Of a stretch of DNA of 64,000 bases, positions 35,053 to 45,206 are shown piece by piece. Numbering within the stretch: the first letter of the stretch is position 1; each line of letters opens with the position of its first letter. The notes beneath the pieces are model-generated. The model worked only from the letters and a program-made list of their open reading frames with translations, did not search any database and had not been told where the DNA came from. The stretch is from Wurfbainia villosa (Eukaryota; Streptophyta; Magnoliopsida; Zingiberales; Zingiberaceae): NCBI GenBank assembly GCA_025175895.1, contig CM045990.1, positions 59,831,704 to 59,895,703 on the forward strand. Reading direction: 5' to 3'. The translations under genes were made by a program, and so were the position numbers.

Positions 35053-35462
35053 CTATAATTAATGGTTAATTATAGACGGCCAACATAAACCGAGAACCTA
35101 TTTGGTCATACGCACAACGAGCGTAATCCAAAGGATTTAAAACGAGCTTGAGAATGGGATTCTCAGACCGAGAGAAACTAGGTTTGGTGGGACCAAACAT
35201 AAAGCGAGCATGAAATCGTTTCAGTCGCAATGGAAGCGTGGATGGGCCGAGTCTTATGAAGACGTAATGGATGAACCAAAATGGTTTGGTTCTAATCCAA
35301 TGGAGGAGAATAAACCAAAGGGTTTGGTTTATTTTAAACGAATGAACCAAAAGTTGGTTCGGTTCGTTTTAACTTAAAATAAACCATTATGGTTTGGTTT
35401 ATTTTAACTTATCTTAATGGAGCGGGTTAACAGGCCTAATGGTTATGATCCAATAACCATTA
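35053..35462 (+). promoter_or_regulatory. Run of eight perfect inverted repeats in U3
   Basis: Arms (start-end): CTATAATTAA 35053-35075; TGAGAAT 35149-35165; GTTTGGT 35182-35198; GAACCAAA 35273-35292; AATAAACCAAA 35309-35333; GAACCAA 35344-35360; AAACCAT 35381-35395; TAATGGTTAT 35437-35462. Spacers are 1-6 bases, four times in the pattern GGG or TGG. Five share a TTTGGTT core. The last ends 15 bp before the TATA box. Function unknown; cruciform formation or paired protein sites are possibilities. Confidence 0.85.
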
Positions 35463-35477
35463 AGAGTAGTAGTTCTC

Positions 35478-35485
35478 TATAAAAG
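35478..35485 (+). promoter_or_regulatory. TATA box of the Tork-like LTR
   Basis: TATAAAAG. Equivalents lie at 21021-21028 (E1) and 60219-60226 (E4, TATAAAAT). The transcript should start about 30 bp downstream. Confidence 0.75.
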
Positions 35486-35733
35486 AGGGCTTAAGGGATA
35501 ATTTAGCCCTAATCCAAAACCCTTGCCCTAAGGTTGCCGCCCACCTCATCATTGGAGATTTCGGCGCCAACCCTAGGTATGCCGCCCAGCTTGTTGTGCC
35601 GCCGTCCATCTCCTTGCCGGCGTCCAAGCTTCAGCCGGTGAACCCTCCGGCGACCCTCCGGTGATCTTCCTAGGCCTCGGTGAAAAGGTGAGTACTTGGC
35701 TTCCTTGTTTTGGCCGGCGCCTACTCCTCCACC

Positions 35734-35967
35734 AAGCTGTCCAGTTTTCTGGACAGCTTCTTCTCCTCTCGTCGAAGCGTCGTTTGGACGACGGTTAGAG
35801 CTCCGACAGCGGCTAACTTACCGGGGATTCGATCTCCGGTAATCCTCTGAGTTGGAGGACGAAGGATTCGTCAATTTGTTGACGAATACCTCTCCGGAGA
35901 AGCGAGTTTTGAGGACTCGTATTAGGATCCGAATTTTGATTCGGATCGTGATCATCTCTCGATCACG
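35734..35967 (+). other. Cascade of hairpins in the transcribed part of the LTR
   Basis: Arms: AAGCTGTCCAG with CTGGACAGCTT (35734-35759); CGTCGT with ACGACG (35778-35793); CCGGGGAT with ATCTCCGG, one G-U pair (35821-35839); ATTCGTCAA with TTGACGAAT (35866-35887); GATCCGAAT with ATTCGGATC (35926-35947); CGTGATC with GATCACG (35947-35967). All lie downstream of the TATA box, so they would be in the 5' leader RNA. Confidence 0.85.
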
Positions 35968-36309
35968 TCGTCTTCAACACGAGGCTAGTAACCCGTACGA
36001 AGACAAAGCTCGTAGCTTAGCGAAGTCATCCCGAGGAACTCGGCGTGGACTCGGATAGAGACGATTCTAGCGAGGATCGTTCCGGTTGATGCCGTTCCCG
36101 CTACACGTCATACGAAAGGTATAACGTAGATAAATTTCCTTTTATTGCAAATTTAAATTTACGATTATGTCTACACTTGTTGTACTATGCATGCGTGTGT
36201 TGTGTGTGTTGTAATAAATGTAGATTTATTATTTTTATTGCTTCCTCTGTGTTCATGTTTACGAAACATGATCGAACACACACACGCCGCGGTGCCGGAA
36301 ACCCAACAG

Positions 36310-36321
36310 TGGTATCAGAGC
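36310..36321 (+). other. Met tRNA primer-binding site of E3
   Basis: TGGTATCAGAGC, two bases after the shared LTR end. Confidence 0.92.
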
Positions 36322-37596
36322 CCAGGTTGTGTTTCGACATAATCGTAAAATGGTTTTGCGATAGTCATAATGTTATTTCTGGAAATTTTCTAATTTTGGA
36401 AATTTAGAAGTATTTATGGAAATTTTTCAATTTTGGAAAGTCTTGAAGTATTTATGGAAATCATCCACTTTTGGAAAGTTGGAAGTATTTATGGAAATTG
36501 ATATTTTCCATAAATAAAATATTTGATTAGATTCTGGAAATTTGTTTCTTAATTTAATCATGATTTGATTTGGGAAATCAAATCTTAAAATATTTTATTT
36601 CCATAAGTAGTTTTAATGATTTAGGAAATTGGTTTCATAAATAGATTTTCCTTAATCAAATAATTCCATAAATAAAATATGTGATTAGATTTGGAAATTT
36701 GTTTCCTAATTTAATTATGATTTGATTTGGAGAATCAAATCTTAAACATATTTTATTTCCATAAATCGTTATGACATATAAGGAAATTATATACATGACA
36801 TAATTGTATGCCATGTAATTGCATTAGATGCATAACATTATGTCATGCATGTCGTGACATGTAGATGTATGTCATGTATGCCATGTCATGTAGATAATAG
36901 TTATTTGCATGCAAAGAGGATGAGACATAAAAACCCTTAAACAATATTAAAGCCTACACCTTCCATTAATATGGTTAGAACCAGAGTTCCGTTTCTTGTT
37001 TGGGTTGTTGGACTCTCTCCAAGCCCGGCTCAACTCAACATGTTCAAACCATGGAATAGTTTAATACTAATATGGTAAGAGTCAGAGGTCAATCGTTAGC
37101 TTTGGTTGTTGGACTCTCTCCAAGCTGGGCTAATTGGTTGAATGCGCTCTAACCATATTAAAACTATTTCCAGATTAATGGGTTGGCTTTAACCTGGAGC
37201 ATCGGCTTGTTGGACTCTCTCCAAGGTCGATGTAAAGGGAGGTGAAGTTGGGTGCTATGCATATGATGCATACTTGTTAATGTGTTAACAACCTGATGTA
37301 TGTGTGACCATTCAATTAGTTGATAGCACATTGTGATAGTTGCATATACGTGATATGCAATCGGTATAGTTGATACCTACCGTCGTAGTTATGAATGGCT
37401 TGTTGGACTCTCTCCAAGGTTGTTCATAACTATGATGGATATCAGCCCATTCGGAGATGGACCTACGATCTCCCGAAGTGATTTTGGGGTTTTTGAAATT
37501 CGAAAAATGAATGGGATTTATAGATGTATATTGATGCATTTTAAAATCATTTTCTCATATATGCTCGTTTTGTATTTCTAGGTCAATAAATTGATC
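36322..37596 (+). other. Untranslated leader of E3
   Basis: No gene. Inverted repeats: TATTTATGGAAA (36486-36497) with its complement at 36505-36516; GATTTGATTT with AAATCAAATC around GGG (36562-36584). A 14-bp arm TTAATATGGTTAGA (36966-36979) pairs with 37148-37161 and encloses the first two stem-loops. Splice-acceptor-like TTTGTATTTCTAG ends at 37581, 15 bases before the gag ATG. Confidence 0.8.
37005..37418 (+). other. Four identical stem-loops at fixed spacing in the E3 leader
   Basis: TTGTTGGACTCTCTCCAAG occurs exactly at 37005, 37106, 37207 and 37400. Each folds as TTGGA, loop CTCTC, TCCAA. Copies 2, 3 and 4 sit inside different outer stems: TTAGC/GCTAA (37096-37100, 37129-37133), CATCG/CGATG (37200-37204, 37228-37232) and TAGTTATGAA/TTCATAACTA (37386-37395, 37423-37432). 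The position downstream of the primer site is where packaging or dimer signals lie in other retroelements; that role is inferred. Confidence 0.8.
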
Positions 37597-40500
37597 ATGA
37601 TGTCTTTGAATTTGCGTTCCATTTTTGATACGAATAAATTGACTGGGCCAAACTTCTTGGACTGGCTTAGAAACTTGAGAATTGTTCTCAAGGTTGAAAA
37701 GCTTGCAAATATCCTCGAAGCGCCTCTTCCCGCCCGTCCTAGTGACGATGCAACTCTGGACCAATTGTTGGCCTATCAGAAACATGTGAGTGATTCTGAA
37801 CAAATGAGTTGCATCATGCTAGCCGCGATGGAATCCAAGCTACGAAAGCAGCATGAGCATATGGATGCTCATATCGTAGTCCTTCATCTTTGTGAGTTGG
37901 TTGATGAGCAAGTAAGATTCGAAAGGTTCGAAGTCTCAAAGCTCCTCTTCACCTCTGAGATGCTAGAAGGTTCATCTGTGGTACTGCTCAATATGCTGAA
38001 GACTGTGGAGTCTTCTGAGAAGCATGGCGAGGGGCAGTCTGTTAGTTGATTCTCGAAGAAAGGTTCTAAGAGGAAGAGAAGGGAAAGAAGGAAAGAAGAA
38101 AGAAAGGCAGAAGGCGATCTAAAAGGGCACTTGCCATCACTGTGGCAAGGAAGGCCACTGGCGAAGAAACTGCAAGATTTATCTTGAGTCCATGAAGAAG
38201 AAGAAGGCATCCGATGCCTCATCCTCTTCAGGTATCTTCGTTATTGATTGTCATTCTATTTCCTTAGACACTTGGGTATTGGATACTGGGTGTGGCTCAC
38301 ATATATGTAATGACATACATGGGCTAAGGAATAGAAGAAGACTCGTCAAGGGAGAGTCAAATTTACGTGTTGGGAATGGAGCAACGGTTGCTGCACTCGC
38401 CATCGGAATGTATTTGTTGAAACTCTCTGTAGGACTTGTCTTAGAACTGGACAATTGCTTTTATTTTTCGTTGATAAAGAACATCATTTCTATTTCTTGT
38501 TTAAATAGAAATGGGTACCATTTGACTTTTAGTAACAATTGTTGTTACATAACTATGAATGGAGTTCTTTATGGGACTGGAACTTTAAGCAATGGTATTT
38601 ATAAGTTGGACGTATCCAGTGACATTTGCAATATCGAAGCGAGCAACAAGGGTGCTCGAAAGGATAATCAAATAGACTCATACTGTGGCATTGTCATCTT
38701 GGCCATATAAGCAAGAAACACATGTTCGAATTACACCGATGTGGAATTCTGGAATCGTTTGAATTTGATTCATACGATACATGCGAATCATGCTTAAAAG
38801 GCAAGATGACTAAGTTACCTTTTATAGGAAAAAGGTGAACGAGTGGGAGAGTTACTAGGTCTAGTACATACTGATGTATGTGGACCTATGTCAACTCAAG
38901 CATTAGGAGGCTATAGCTACTTCATTACCTTCACCGATGATCACTCACGGTTTGGGTATGTGTTCTTGATGAAACACAAGTCTGAAGCCTTTGAAAGGTT
39001 CAAAGAATTCAGAAATGAAGTAGAGAAACAACATGACAAGAGTATTAAAATACTTGATTGGATCGAGGTGGTGAATACTTAAGTCAAGAGTTTCTGATTA
39101 TCTAAGAGACAATGGTATATTGTCTCAATGGACTCCGCCATATACACCACAAAAATAATGGTGTATCCGAGAGGCGAATCGACCTTGTTGGACATGGTCA
39201 GTCAATGATGAATCATGCGACTCTTCCCAAGTCCTTTTGGGGTTACTCTGCATGCTTTACTTGTTAAATGTAATGCCTACCAAGGTAGTCTCAACTACTC
39301 CATATGAGATATGGAATAGTAAGAAACCTCATGTATCTTACTTGAAGATATGGGGTTGTCTCGCTTATGTGAAGCTGATCGACGATAAATTGGATGCTAA
39401 GTCTGATAAATGTCTATTTATTGGATACCCTAAGGAAACAAGGGGTTACCAATTCTATCATCCTATGGAACAAAAGGTGTTTGTTTCAAGGCATGCTATG
39501 TTTCTAGAGAAAGAGTTTCTCTTGCAAGAAAACAGTGGGAGTGTCGTCGAGCTTGAGGAGGCTCGAGAGACTCAAATAGACATTGATGAGATACCTGGTG
39601 AAGCACAACATCCGACAACTCATAGTGATGAGCAATCGGCTGGACCTATTGTAACACCACATCTTCGTAGATCTGGTAGAACACGCAATATTCCTGAGAG
39701 ATATGGATTTCTCGTAAGTGAATCGAACGACGTGTTACTCATTGATGATGAGGAGCCTACCAGTTATGAAGAAGTGCTGACAAGTTCAGAAAGGGATAAG
39801 TGGCTTGGTGCCATGAAGTCGAAAATGGATTCCATGTATGAAAACCAAGTTTGGAACTTGGTTGACCCACCTGAAGGCATAAAGCCTATAGGGTACAAGT
39901 GGGTTTTCAAGAAGAAAACCGACATGGATGGTAATGTGATTACCTATAAGGCTAGATTGGTGGCGAAAGGATATCGTCAAAAGCAAGGTGTTGATTATGA
40001 CGAAACCTATTCCCCTGTAGCTATGCTTAAATCCATTCAGATGCTCCTGGCCATAGCGGCTCATTATGATTATGAGATATGGCAGATGGATGTGAAAACA
40101 ACTTTCCTTAATGGAAACCTGCTCGAGGACGTGTATATGATACAGCCTGAGGGTTTCACATCGGTTGATAAAACCAAGATATGCAAATTGCAACGGTCCA
40201 TTTATGGTTTGAAGCAAGCATCCAGGAGTTGGAATATCCGTTTTGATGAGACGATTAAAAAGTTTGATTTCTCACAAAATCCAGACGAACCTTGTGTGTA
40301 CAAGAAGGTTAGTGGGAGTGCAGTCGTGTTCCTAGTATTATATGTGGATGACATATTACTTATAGGAAACGATGTTTCAATCTTACAGTCAGTTAAGGTT
40401 TGGTTATCCGAGACATTCTCCATGAAAGACTTGGGAGAAGCAACCTACATCCTCGGGATTAAGATCTATAGAGATAGATCGAAACGGTTGCTTGGTCTTT

Positions 40501-41245
40501 CGCAGTCTACATATATAGACCGAAAAGCAAAGAGGTTTAGCATGTCGAATCCAAGAAAGGTTTCCTACCCATCAGGCATGGGGTACACCTTTCGAAGTCT
40601 ATGTGTCCGCGCACAGAAGACGAGAGGATTTGCATGAGTAAGATTCCCTATGCATCCGCAATAGGATCTATCATGTATGATATGTTATGTACGAGGCCCG
40701 ATGTATCGTATGCTCTGAGTGTCACGAGCAGATACCAGTCTGATCCAGGAATTGATCATTGGGTGGCTGTTAAGACGATCCTTAAGTACTTAAGAAGAAC
40801 TAAGGATGTGCTCCTAATATATGGAGAAGGGTACATGGTGATACGTGGGTATACGGATGCCAGCTCGAGATAGACAAGGACGATTCCATGTCTTAGTCTA
40901 GGTATGTATTCACCTAGAATGGAGGCGCAATAAGTTGGAAAGGTTCCAAGCTTGGCGCTATAGCGGATTCTGCCACTAAGGCAGAATACATTGCAGCTTT
41001 GGAAGCAGCAAAGGAAGCGGTTTGGATCAAGAAGTTCATCTCTGAACTTGATGTGGTCTCATAAATGATCCAAACATGTGCTTCGCCACTATCATCTTAT
41101 CAGAGAGATCATCAGTAGGAACGAAATACAAATCGAGAAAATTCCCACTAAAAGGAACTTAGCGGATCCCTTGACTAAGGCATTACCTCAAAATAAGTTT
41201 GAGGGTCATGTTCGAGCTTATGGTATTGGATACCGTAGCGATTGA
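37597..41245 (+). pseudogene. E3 gag-pol polyprotein, defective
   Basis: Short Gag with the same internal deletion as E2 and E4, frame lost near 38040. Protease active site WVLDTGCGSHIC intact (near 38276). Frame breaks before the zinc region, in integrase (about 39050 and 39150), then a long open stretch 39237-40637 covering integrase tail and reverse transcriptase (MDVKTTFLNGN; YVDD near 40346). RNase H frame is lost after SYALSVTSRYQSDPG: a stop at 40873 and the same deletion before RRYHLIREI as in E2. Ends at TGA 41243-41245. Long open parts suggest recent origin, but no complete polyprotein is encoded. Confidence 0.85.
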
Positions 41246-41265
41246 CATTAGGCCAAGTGGGAGTC

Positions 41266-43435
41266 TGTTAGTAATATATGAGAGATGTCCTAAGGTAATC
41301 GCCTTATGTATGAACCATTTATATGATAAATGAAGATTCACTATTTGAGTATACATGTTTTATGTATTTGATTGGATCTTAAACTCATTTACTGAATGTC
41401 CACGATACGATTCACAGCATGAGAGAATTTGTGATTGGATCACAACTAGTGAGTATCTATACATGTGTAATTATGATGTATCGGAATTATCCCTAGTCGA
41501 TGAATTGATGGATTTGGACACCATCAATTCTGTCGAGACTAGCACGAGGTATACTCCTTGGTGTATCCAAGCAGCTGATTCTCACTGGCTGGAGACATAG
41601 TGATGTCCGGAGTTAATAGTGGATGCTAGTTATGGTAACTAGTTCATTGGAGTGACCAGCCGTAAGACTTCATATGGTTCTCTGCATATATAGATATGTC
41701 AATGAAGTTCTTACTGTGTCTTAAGTGCGATGTTCCTTTGACTTACGGTATTCAAGTCATCTTGATCATGGAGACTTATGCTTTGACATCTTAAGCAAAC
41801 ATCTCTAAGGAGATGTGGACCCGGGATGATTGGGTATAAGTCGAAGTGATCGAAGGTGTTTGAATAGCCTATAAAGGATTCACCACTCCTTGCGAGGAGA
41901 TGTATACCCATGGCCTCTCGTCGGATTGTTACTAAAGTCTTTGGCCAAAGCATTACATGTTTAGAGTAAAGTACTCTTCGATACATGTGCAGTAACTAGA
42001 ATCCGTAGGACGAGGAAATGATACTTGGGCTAGGTGTGACGTAGTCAGCCTAGTGGGGACTGACACTATAGAACATGTCCTGAACCAAGTGGGTATAAGA
42101 TGAGTGAAGGGAATGGGGCACGAATCATTCGAGCTGCTGAAGGGTTTCAGAAATAGTTCTGGATCAATCGTTGATCTTTTCGGTTAATTGGGGATCATGA
42201 TGTACTACTAGGTGCCACTCATGATCGTTCTATAATTAATGGTTAATTATAGACGGCCAACATAAACCGAGAACCTATTTGGTCACACGCACAACGAGCG
42301 TAATCCAAAGGATTTAAAACGAGCTTGAGAATGGGATTCTCAGACCGAGAGAAACTAGGTTTTGTGGGACCAAACATAAAGCGAGCATGAAATCGTTTCA
42401 GTCGCAATGGAAGCATGGATGGGCCAAGTTTTATGAAGACGTAATGGATGAACCAAAATGGTTTGGTTCTAATCCAATGGAGGAGAATAAACCAAAGGGT
42501 TTGGTTTATTTTAAACGAATGAACCAAAAGTTGGTTCGGTTCGTTTTAACTTAAAATAAACCATTATGGTTTGGTTTATTTTAACTTATCTTAATGGAGC
42601 GGGTTAACGGGCCTAATGGTTATGATCCAATAACCATTAAGAGAAGTAGTTCTCTATAAAAGAGGGCTTAAGGGATAATTAAGCCCTAATCCAAAACCCT
42701 TGCCTTAAGGTTGCCGCCCACTTGTGCCGCCGTCCATCTCCTTGCCGGCGTCCAAGCTTCAGCCGGTGAACCCTCCGGCGACCCTCCGGTGATCTTCCTA
42801 GGTATCGGTGAAAAGGTGAGCACTTGACTTCCTTGTTTTGGCCGGCGCCTACTCCTCCACCAAGCTGTCCAGTTTTCTGGACAGCTTCTTCTCCTCTCGT
42901 CATAGCGTCGTTTGGACGACGGTTAGAGCTCCGATAGTGGCTAACTTACCGGGGATTAAATCTCCGGTAATCCTCTGAGGTGGAGGACGAAGGATTCGTC
43001 AATTGGTTGACGAATACCTCTCCGGAGAAGCGAGTTTTGAGGACTCGTATTAGGATCCGAATTTGGATTCGGATCTCGATCATCTCTCAATCACGTCGTC
43101 TTCAACACGAGGCTAGTAACCCGTACAAAGACGAAGCTCGTGGCTTAGCGAAGTCATCCCGAGGAACTCGGCGTGGATACGGATAGAGACGATTCTAGCG
43201 AGGATCGTTCCGGTTGATGTCGTTCCCGCTACACGTCATACGAAAGGTATAACGTAGATAAATTTCCTTTTATTGCAAATTTAAATTTACGGTTATGTCT
43301 ACACTTGTTGTACTATGCATGCGTGTGTTTTGTGTGTTGTAATAAATGTAGATTTATTATTTTTATTGCTTCCGCTGTGTTCATGTTTACGAAACGTGAT
43401 CGAACACACACACGCCTTGATGCGGAAACCCAACA
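41266..43435 (+). repeat. 3' LTR of E3
   Basis: 2170 bp, TGTTAGTAATATATG to ACCCAACA. Hairpin AAGCTGTCCAG/CTGGACAGCTT at 42862-42887. About 50 bp near 42720 (the segment between CCGCCCA and the next CCGCC repeat) are missing relative to 34091-36308. Confidence 0.9.
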
Positions 43436-44070
43436 ATGGCTCTGGCGATTCTGCCGCAACATCCTTTGGCGATCATTGCCATTCCATGGCGATCGGCTGC
43501 ACATAAACCCATCGATCGGATACGATCGAACACACTCAACTTCGAGCGATCGTTGCCATTCCATGGCAATGATCGGGTGCCGTGAAACTCAAACTTAACA
43601 TAAGTTTGAGCTTCCGGAGGTCGGGTAAACCTTAACCCTTGTGGTCAAGTCTCCGACACTCAGCCATTCGGCCAAGTTCACCTAATGAGCTACTTACATT
43701 TCACTCATTCTCTCATCTCACTCGAAGTCCCTTGCCGAAGCTCTCTTCGTTCGTGGCCACGTCCCTCGACAGCATCAGGCGCACGACTCTGCAATGCTCC
43801 TTCGCGTCTCTTGCCTCCGAAGTCTGCTTCCTTGGCTTCACTTCAAGTTATCTCGTCCGACGGTCCCTCGGCAGCATCAAGTGCACAGCTCTGCAATGCT
43901 CCTTCTCCGACTCAGGCACGAGGTTGTGTGGGTGAACCCGCCAAGGCTCCATGTGCGAATTACTAAGTCCTGCAAGACTCCAACGCACATATCAAATAAC
44001 AATATCATCCTAACTTAAACCCTTTGCCACACACATCAAAACCTTATCATGGCAAGAGATTGCCCTAACA
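43436..44070 (-). repeat. D-family LTR, terminal piece after E3
   Basis: It matches about 14205-14838 of D's left LTR and runs through to CCTAACA. It reads straight across the point where E1 is inserted in the first piece, so about 350 bp of the D LTR are present twice. It is followed by ATGAA, matching the left target copy of D. Confidence 0.82.
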
Positions 44071-44106
44071 ATGAATTCTCATAGTAGGTCACTCCAATGA
44101 AGTAGT
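44071..44106 (-). repeat. Antisense LTR remnant F, second piece
   Basis: 36 bp between D and G. It holds the GGTCACTCCAATGAA block of the antisense Tork-like LTR. It includes D's right target copy (44071-44075) and G's left target copy (44102-44106). Confidence 0.8.
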
Positions 44107-45206
44107 TGTTGGATTAAGGAAAATGCTAGATTGGGGGGGGGGGGGGGAGGTGGTGAATAGCATTCGAAAAACTCTTTTTGTTTAGTCATTAAAACAAAAG
44201 TATCCAACGGAAATACACGTAAAAATAAAAGGAACAATCTTTCTTTTTTACTTGGTTCACAACCAAACGGTTGCTAGTCTAAGACCCCGCGATCCTAGAC
44301 CACTTTCGATGGTGCAATCCACTAGAAAGATCTCTTCCTAGTTGGAGGTAAGAGACAACGGTTACAAGAAATATAGAGGAAGAGGCAACAAGTCTACCTC
44401 TCCTCTTAGTAATGAAAAAAACACAAGTAAAAGACAACAATTAAAGAATGCTACCGACTAAGGATTCGAAGTTGGCCGTGATGTCGGCGTTACGATGGCG
44501 TAGCATTGTCAAAGAAGGCTTGGATTCGTCGGAGCATTTTGGGAGCAATTTTTGATTATGAAAAGAGGTGAAACCCTTCTTCTTTTATTGCCCTTTGAGC
44601 CCTAGTCCATTGAGATCCAGATCTTGGTCAAAGCTCCACCTCACTCCACTTTGAGTGGATCTTATCTTGGCTCACTTCGAAGTGATCAGATTGACCAGAA
44701 GTCGACTGATGCCCTACAACAGTTGATTGATGGTAGGTTCAGTCGACTGCTATTAGCCTCTAGTCAACTGCCAACTTGATCATTCACTTGTAACACAAAG
44801 TTAGCACAGAATACTTCATTGATGGTAAATTTGACAGTCTCTTACCGTCCGACCTCTACCTGGACCTTCCTTCGGAAGTCATAGTCGGATCACCACCTAC
44901 GGTCATTCCCGTACGAAGGACATGACCTTACCATCACTCCACACCCAGTGCTTACCTTTGGTCCTCCTGACCTATCGCTTAGCTTCCGGCCACCACTGAC
45001 GTTCCTCGACTCCCTGAGATTTTCCTAGTGTCACCTGACCATCGAGGTTTCTTGTCCCGAGATTCTCCCTGTGTCATTAGCCTTAGCAGAGCTTAATACA
45101 CTACCTATACACTCAAAGCAACATGTGAGATAACAATAATGACTTAACTTTGAACCTTTGCCATTATCAAACCTAGGTTCGATTATCTGGTGCCCCTGCA
45201 CCAACA
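44107..45206 (-). repeat. 3' LTR of element G (left copy)
   Basis: 1100 bp. Has a run of 15 G at 44133-44147 where the right copy has 8. AGTCGACT at 44700 and 44741 with degenerate copies between and after (44720, 44763), keeping about 20-bp spacing. Confidence 0.88.

Larger units (their letters stand above)
34091..36308 (+). repeat. Shared middle LTR (3' LTR of E2, 5' LTR of E3)
   Basis: 2218 bp, TGTTAGTAATATATG to ACCCAACA. It is the best copy for reading the LTR: U3 hairpin array (35053-35462), TATA box (35478-35485), transcribed-region hairpins (35734-35967), strong splice-donor-like AAG|GTGAGTA at 35687/35688, and the TG...CA ends. The purine tract AAGTGGGAG lies just before it. Confidence 0.92.
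27948..43435 (+). mobile_element. Tandem Tork/Angela-like pair E2 and E3 sharing the middle LTR
   Basis: Order is truncated LTR (27948-29107), internal region, LTR (34091-36308), internal region, LTR (41266-43435). Two internal regions separated by one LTR is the known product of unequal recombination between LTRs. E2 and E3 share lesions not found in E4, including the RNase H deletion, so they derive from one already defective parent. Confidence 0.82.
13668..44070 (-). mobile_element. Gag-only SIRE-like element D, right LTR broken by E1 and E2/E3
   Basis: The outer ends are TGTAGGGG at 13668 and CCTAACA at 44070, flanked by exact ATGAA copies at 13663-13667 and 44071-44075. The element's own sequence is 13668-18608 plus 27917-27947 plus 43436-44070. 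Plan is as in C: LTR, Met primer site, gag, noncoding region, LTR, no pol. The right LTR pieces overlap by about 350 bp, so a simple pair of insertions does not explain the structure. Confidence 0.78.
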
